From an uncultured Halioglobus sp. (GTDB taxonomy: Bacteria; Pseudomonadota; Gammaproteobacteria; Pseudomonadales; Halieaceae), in contig CAJQQW010000021.1 of NCBI GenBank assembly GCA_905480565.1, positions 1 through 25,756 of the forward strand: 25,756 bases of DNA, read 5' to 3'. How positions within the stretch are numbered: the first letter of the stretch is position 1; every line of letters begins with the position of its first letter. Position numbers and translations under genes: made by a program. This document shows, in pieces, positions 23,501-25,756 of this stretch. The notes beneath the pieces were generated by a model. That model was given only the letters and a program-made list of their open reading frames with translations, searched no databases and had not been told where the DNA came from.

Positions 23501-24406
23501 ACGGTAGACTTTGACTTCGGCATAGCTTTCGTTTTTGCCACCCCTGTCCCTGTGATCGCGCAGACGGATAATCGTCGGGTTGTTACACGCGGGCACCGTC
23601 ATCTGGATGAGCACATCGCTAAACTCACGGCGAGAATCGATAAAGCTGTCGCGTTCACCGGAGCTTCCGCCAAAACTGCTGTCGCTGAACTCCAGCCCTG
23701 CGGACGATAACCCGTGCCATTCCTGTCGGGACAATAAACTGGTTCCGGCAACACGCTGCGGTGGCAGCTCCCGAATACGGATTCGGCGCCAACGAATGAC
23801 GCCCTGTTTTCCCGCGTGTACCTGCAGAGCGATAAATCCTTCCGGACTGAGACCGTCGACAATATCCGACGCGGGTATGCCGTTGATCCAGGTCCTGAGG
23901 TGCGCGCCACGAGCCTCGATCTCGACATCATTCCAGCCATCATCACGCAATGCGCCGCGAACCTCGGCTAGTCCGTCGGGCTTGGCCAACCAGCCGCGGC
24001 GGGCCTCGTCGTAAATACCACCAGTCCAGGAACGCGGTGAAGGATCGAGTTCATACTGGTAGCCGTAGACGCGTCCGTTATCCTCGCGCTGCGCCGAACG
24101 AAACTGAATGCCGGAATTACCCTTCTCCTCCCATCGCACCTGCAGGCGCAAGGAAAAGTCACGGTAGGTTTTTTGTGTGCGCAGGAACGTATTCTTACCG
24201 GGGCCATTGCGACCAACAATAGCATCGCCATCGACTGAGAAACTAGCACCACCGCCGACGCTCCGCCAGCCATCAAGCGATGCTCCATCAAACAGGGAAC
24301 GGTAGCCCTCCTCCAACTGAAACGGCTCAGAAGACGGCTGCAACTGAGTCAGATAGTAACCACCACCGACCAATGCAACTAGTATAAGAGAAACAATCCT
24401 TTTCAT
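20492..24406 (-). CDS. 1304-residue fusion: DUF1080, PVC-type propeller, helical repeats, cytochrome c, C-terminal beta domain
   Basis: A very large exported protein. Residues 1-22 are a signal peptide or anchor. About 33-213 is a DUF1080 (3-keto-disaccharide hydrolase-like) domain: YRSLFDGASLDGW, GNSGIQFRS, GGIYDEARRGWL and DGWNDVEIEA. Residues 223-385 look like a second, diverged beta-sandwich ending RFDIGDFAWFAL. About 405-785 is the PVC-type membrane-bound dehydrogenase propeller: GFEIELVAAEPLVEEPVAMAWD, DTDGDGRMDSSEVF and YNGPDGALYVIDMYRG. About 795-1075 is helical and HEAT-like. About 1088-1182 is a class-I cytochrome c domain with CGACH (Cys1103, Cys1106, His1107) and likely Met1157 as sixth ligand. 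Residues 1208-1304 are a small beta domain resembling DUF3471. It probably binds and oxidises or cleaves a glycoside in the periplasm. Such proteins are typical of Planctomycetes and Verrucomicrobia. The SDR gene lies 72 bp upstream on the same strand. Confidence 0.9.
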   Translation of the reverse strand: MKRIVSLILVALVGGGYYLTQLQPSSEPFQLEEGYRSLFDGASLDGWRSVGGGASFSVDGDAIVGRNGPGKNTFLRTQKTYRDFSLRLQVRWEEKGNSGIQFRSAQREDNGRVYGYQYELDPSPRSWTGGIYDEARRGWLAKPDGLAEVRGALRDDGWNDVEIEARGAHLRTWINGIPASDIVDGLSPEGFIALQVHAGKQGVIRWRRIRIRELPPQRVAGTSLLSRQEWHGLSSAGLEFSDSSFGGSSGERDSFIDSRREFSDVLIQMTVPACNNPTIIRLRDHRDRGGKNESYAEVKVYRDRAEARLVTAAGERVLEPVMLQPADKHQVSGVTVADAVTVTIGEVDVMRVADPGLSERGRLRIQPARCGARFDIGDFAWFALREKSAEPLPYESLDKRPAPVLNPAQALAAFRIAPGFEIELVAAEPLVEEPVAMAWDEYGRLYVVELRGYMRDAYGNDSNAPLGQVVRLEDTDGDGRMDSSEVFLGGLVNARAVAVVNEGVLVAEPPHLWLCELPDRASLCDRKRRVGDYAVDVESNVEHMENGLLLGLDNWLYNAKSNRALRLKSGELLERRGPNRGQWGITRDAVGRLLYNHNSTWLQADLFSGEDLVQAGRLRPLQGLGVNLTNPAPVHSVRVNPGVNRAYLPDTLRADGRLNRATGVSGLVAYLGDQFPRRYHGDVFVPEVAGNVVAQFAMREEGVALTAEQQLYADPRWGKRDFLGSTDERFRPVDAYNGPDGALYVIDMYRGIVQDDHFLTDELREQIFERQLDTPIGMGRIWRIRHSKGKPERAFPKLALASTDELIGALSHDNGWVRDTAQRLLLTREGDYRTALEAVARGEETLPALHAIWTLQGRDELQRDLVLELAVQDDPHRQVQALRAGAALLSPEDLLILHTQQTLGAEAVTLQLALAMGQFADRVDIRQALAKLLASHLASPYVTQAVERAVSGRELHFLSEYLAAGTMVEATAQGRAVLKFLAANAYLSLRGDTASSAAANPALLNLLTLAASRENENAWQQVALLRGMQWVARRSGFVPAHLDAAPAIFTDGEISGESPLWAARMAARAAFTWPTDELALGITPLSPEQLETMAAGKAFYPRCGACHGLSGEGIAGLAPPLAGASWVTGPPEWLGRIILQGMSGPVNVGGQWFDGVMPGHRQLQEMDDRTLAGLMTYLRRSWGNQADPVSIVVASNIRTASAGRDKAWTASELRAIPFDRGYGLFVGEYAISFATLTITEEADGLFISVPLYGTSPLTPLSETRFSAEEGGELLEIEFVAEPGGEVNSLVIHRKGDKITAFRES

Positions 24407-24478
24407 AGAAACGCTGCCGGTCGCACCCCGTAATTACTTGGAGGGCGCAACACGTTTACCTTGTCATGCATGAGGCGC

Positions 24479-25252
24479 TTAAAAACCCTCAACCTGATGT
24501 ACCTGCTTCCAAATCAGCCCCGGCGCTAAGCGGCGCATGATTGCCCCTATTTTCGCATCTCGCGTGGGATAAACAAAAAACTTGCCTTTATCCAGACAGG
24601 ACTGGATAGCATCAATAACAACAGACGGGGCAATGGGCTCGCTCTGGTCTTCCAGCATCTTGGGCCACGCCGTTTCTCGACCCTGTTTTAACAGCGGGGT
24701 CGCGACCGCAGGAGGGCATACACAGGCGAAGCGAAGGCCCGAGTCGCGATGCTCATGATACAAGGTCTCGGTAAAGGCGCGCACAGCAAACTTGGTCGCC
24801 GTATAGGCGCCGGTCAACAGCATCGGAATAATACCCGCCATAGACGCGAAGCTGACAAAATCACCCCTGCCCCTTTCAAGCATACCGGGCAACACCGCCT
24901 GAGTGATATTTACCAAACCACCGTAGTTGATCGCCATCTGTTTGTGGATAATGGCGTTATCCTGTTCAACCAGCTTGCCGAAGGGCATGATCGCTGCGCA
25001 GTTATACAGTCGGTAGACCGGACCACATTGGCTTTCCACCTCTCGCACCGCGGCGCATACAGCATCAAAGTCAGTGATATCGACCGCCCAGCTATGTATG
25101 TTGCTGAATGAATCCGCGGTTTCAGCCATACCCTCGGTGTTGACATCAAGTAACGCCACCGTCAACCCTTGCGCCGCAAAACGCCGGGCAGCCTCGCGAC
25201 CCATACCACTACCACCACCCGTAATAAGTACGGTCTCTGCTCCACTGGACAT
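24479..25252 (-). CDS. Short-chain dehydrogenase/reductase (SDR)
   Basis: A 257-residue cytoplasmic NAD(P)-dependent oxidoreductase of the classical SDR family. The cofactor loop is TGGGSGMG (residues 11-18), an Asp follows the second strand (LLDVN), and the catalytic residues are Ser137 (SFASMAG), Tyr150 and Lys154 (YTATK). The usual NNAG motif reads NCAA here, a small deviation. The ATG at 25250-25252 is preceded by GGGAGA eight bases upstream and by a good promoter (listed separately). The acidic residue after strand 2 suggests a preference for NAD(H). The gene lies 72 bp before the large fusion gene on the same strand and may share its transcript. The substrate is unknown. Confidence 0.94.
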   Translation of the reverse strand: MSSGAETVLITGGGSGMGREAARRFAAQGLTVALLDVNTEGMAETADSFSNIHSWAVDITDFDAVCAAVREVESQCGPVYRLYNCAAIMPFGKLVEQDNAIIHKQMAINYGGLVNITQAVLPGMLERGRGDFVSFASMAGIIPMLLTGAYTATKFAVRAFTETLYHEHRDSGLRFACVCPPAVATPLLKQGRETAWPKMLEDQSEPIAPSVVIDAIQSCLDKGKFFVYPTRDAKIGAIMRRLAPGLIWKQVHQVEGF

Positions 25253-25288
25253 ACTGTCTTTCTCCCGGTCGGATGATAATCAGGCGGC

Positions 25289-25316
25289 AGTATAGCGGCT
25301 CATGCTCATGTCCCAA
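25289..25316 (-). promoter_or_regulatory. Candidate sigma-70 promoter of the SDR gene
   Basis: On the minus strand TTGGGA (25316-25311) and TATACT (25294-25289) are separated by 16 bases and match consensus at four and five of six positions. Transcription would begin near 25282, giving a leader of about 30 bases before the SDR start. Confidence 0.55.
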
Positions 25317-25369
25317 GGCGACCAGACGCTTTTCCCGGCACTAGTTCAATAGAGCGTCCAGTGCAACAG

Positions 25370-25756
25370 CTAACTACTCGGACGGTACCAGATAGGGGAC
25401 GACCACGCTCGCTCTTGCACAATGGCGCGGTGGTTAGCATCGCAGCAGGGCTCGTAACCCTCCGAGACTGTCTCGGGGCGCGCGCAATCTACACCCGCAT
25501 TGTTGCACATGCGCTGACTCCAGCGGCAGCTAGGATTTTCCACCACGCGCGAGTAATAATACGCCGGCCGGGACGGATCGAAATCTCTGTCAGTCCACAC
25601 GCTGCAAAGCTCGTTATATCCCGGGCCACTGGTTTCACAGGTCGCCGTATTAACACGGGCGCCGTTCTGCGCATTGCCCGCCACCTCGTAGACCGCCTCG
25701 TGGCGACCACCGGCTTCATCTGTCCAACCCTTGACGATCTGTATGCGCTGCAGCGG
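25370..25756 (-). CDS. DUF3604 family protein, C-terminal part (cut by window edge)
   Basis: The frame is open to the right edge, so the start lies outside. The 128 residues in the window run from PLQRIQIVKGWTDEAGGRH to the C-terminus RPSS. They match the end of the DUF3604 family: a RIQIVKGW strand, the AGNAQ segment, ELCSVWTDRDFDPSRPAYYY, then RVVENPSCRWSQRMC. The family is exported and related to metal-dependent PHP-type hydrolases; its function is not established. Several cysteines (ATCET, ELCS, PSCRW, RMCNN, DCARP, PCCD) should form disulphides in the periplasm. Its stop is 117 bp before the SDR start on the same strand; the SDR promoter lies in that gap. Confidence 0.85.
   Translation of the reverse strand, partial: PLQRIQIVKGWTDEAGGRHEAVYEVAGNAQNGARVNTATCETSGPGYNELCSVWTDRDFDPSRPAYYYSRVVENPSCRWSQRMCNNAGVDCARPETVSEGYEPCCDANHRAIVQERAWSSPIWYRPSS

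Overview
The window is chromosomal DNA from a moderately GC-rich Gram-negative bacterium. Lipoprotein signals, a TonB-dependent receptor, periplasmic cytochromes, HupE/UreJ with its companion anchor protein, a TMEM220-type protein, a DUF3604 protein and a GPH-type transporter together suggest a marine gammaproteobacterium, possibly of the Halieaceae/OM60 type. That assignment is an inference from family content. I saw no tRNA, rRNA, CRISPR array, insertion sequence, integrase or phage gene.

Layout. 1-1478: 3' part of an acyl-CoA synthetase, convergent with a GPH-family MFS transporter (1494-2915, minus). 3094-8706: a tight seven-gene plus-strand operon. It encodes a lipoprotein PQQ dehydrogenase, two related secreted proteins, a DUF6152-like secreted protein whose predicted mature N-terminus is His-His, two related four- to five-helix membrane proteins, and a 48-residue single-helix membrane protein. 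8697-10452: a minus-strand operon with overlapping stop/start codons, encoding a c-type cytochrome lipoprotein, HupE/UreJ and a membrane-anchored protein. 10501-12123: a secreted sulfatase on the same strand. 12124-12729: about 600 bp with no convincing gene and two stem-loops. 12730-14337: a second acyl-CoA synthetase, divergent from a secreted ThuA-like protein (14471-15451). 15649-16905: a cytochrome P450 behind a strong palindrome that overlaps its likely promoter. 16906-17267: non-coding, with a nine-unit pentanucleotide repeat. 17268-18032: a YdcF/ElyC-type protein. 18123-20018: a TonB-dependent receptor starting with TTG. 20132-20476: a TMEM220-type protein with a good terminator. 20492-24406: a 1304-residue multidomain fusion (DUF1080, PVC-type propeller, helical repeats, cytochrome c, small C-terminal beta domain). 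24479-25252: a short-chain dehydrogenase with a recognisable promoter. 25370-25756: the C-terminus of a DUF3604 protein.

Taken together the window looks like a catabolic accessory region: uptake (TonB receptor, GPH transporter), periplasmic oxidation (PQQ enzyme, cytochrome fusion), desulfation, and cytoplasmic processing (P450, SDR, two acyl-CoA ligases). The most promising candidate for an undescribed system is the PQQ dehydrogenase operon with its paralogous secreted pair, paralogous membrane pair, micro-membrane protein and possible metal-binding small protein. The 1304-residue fusion is second. Substrates cannot be read from the sequence.
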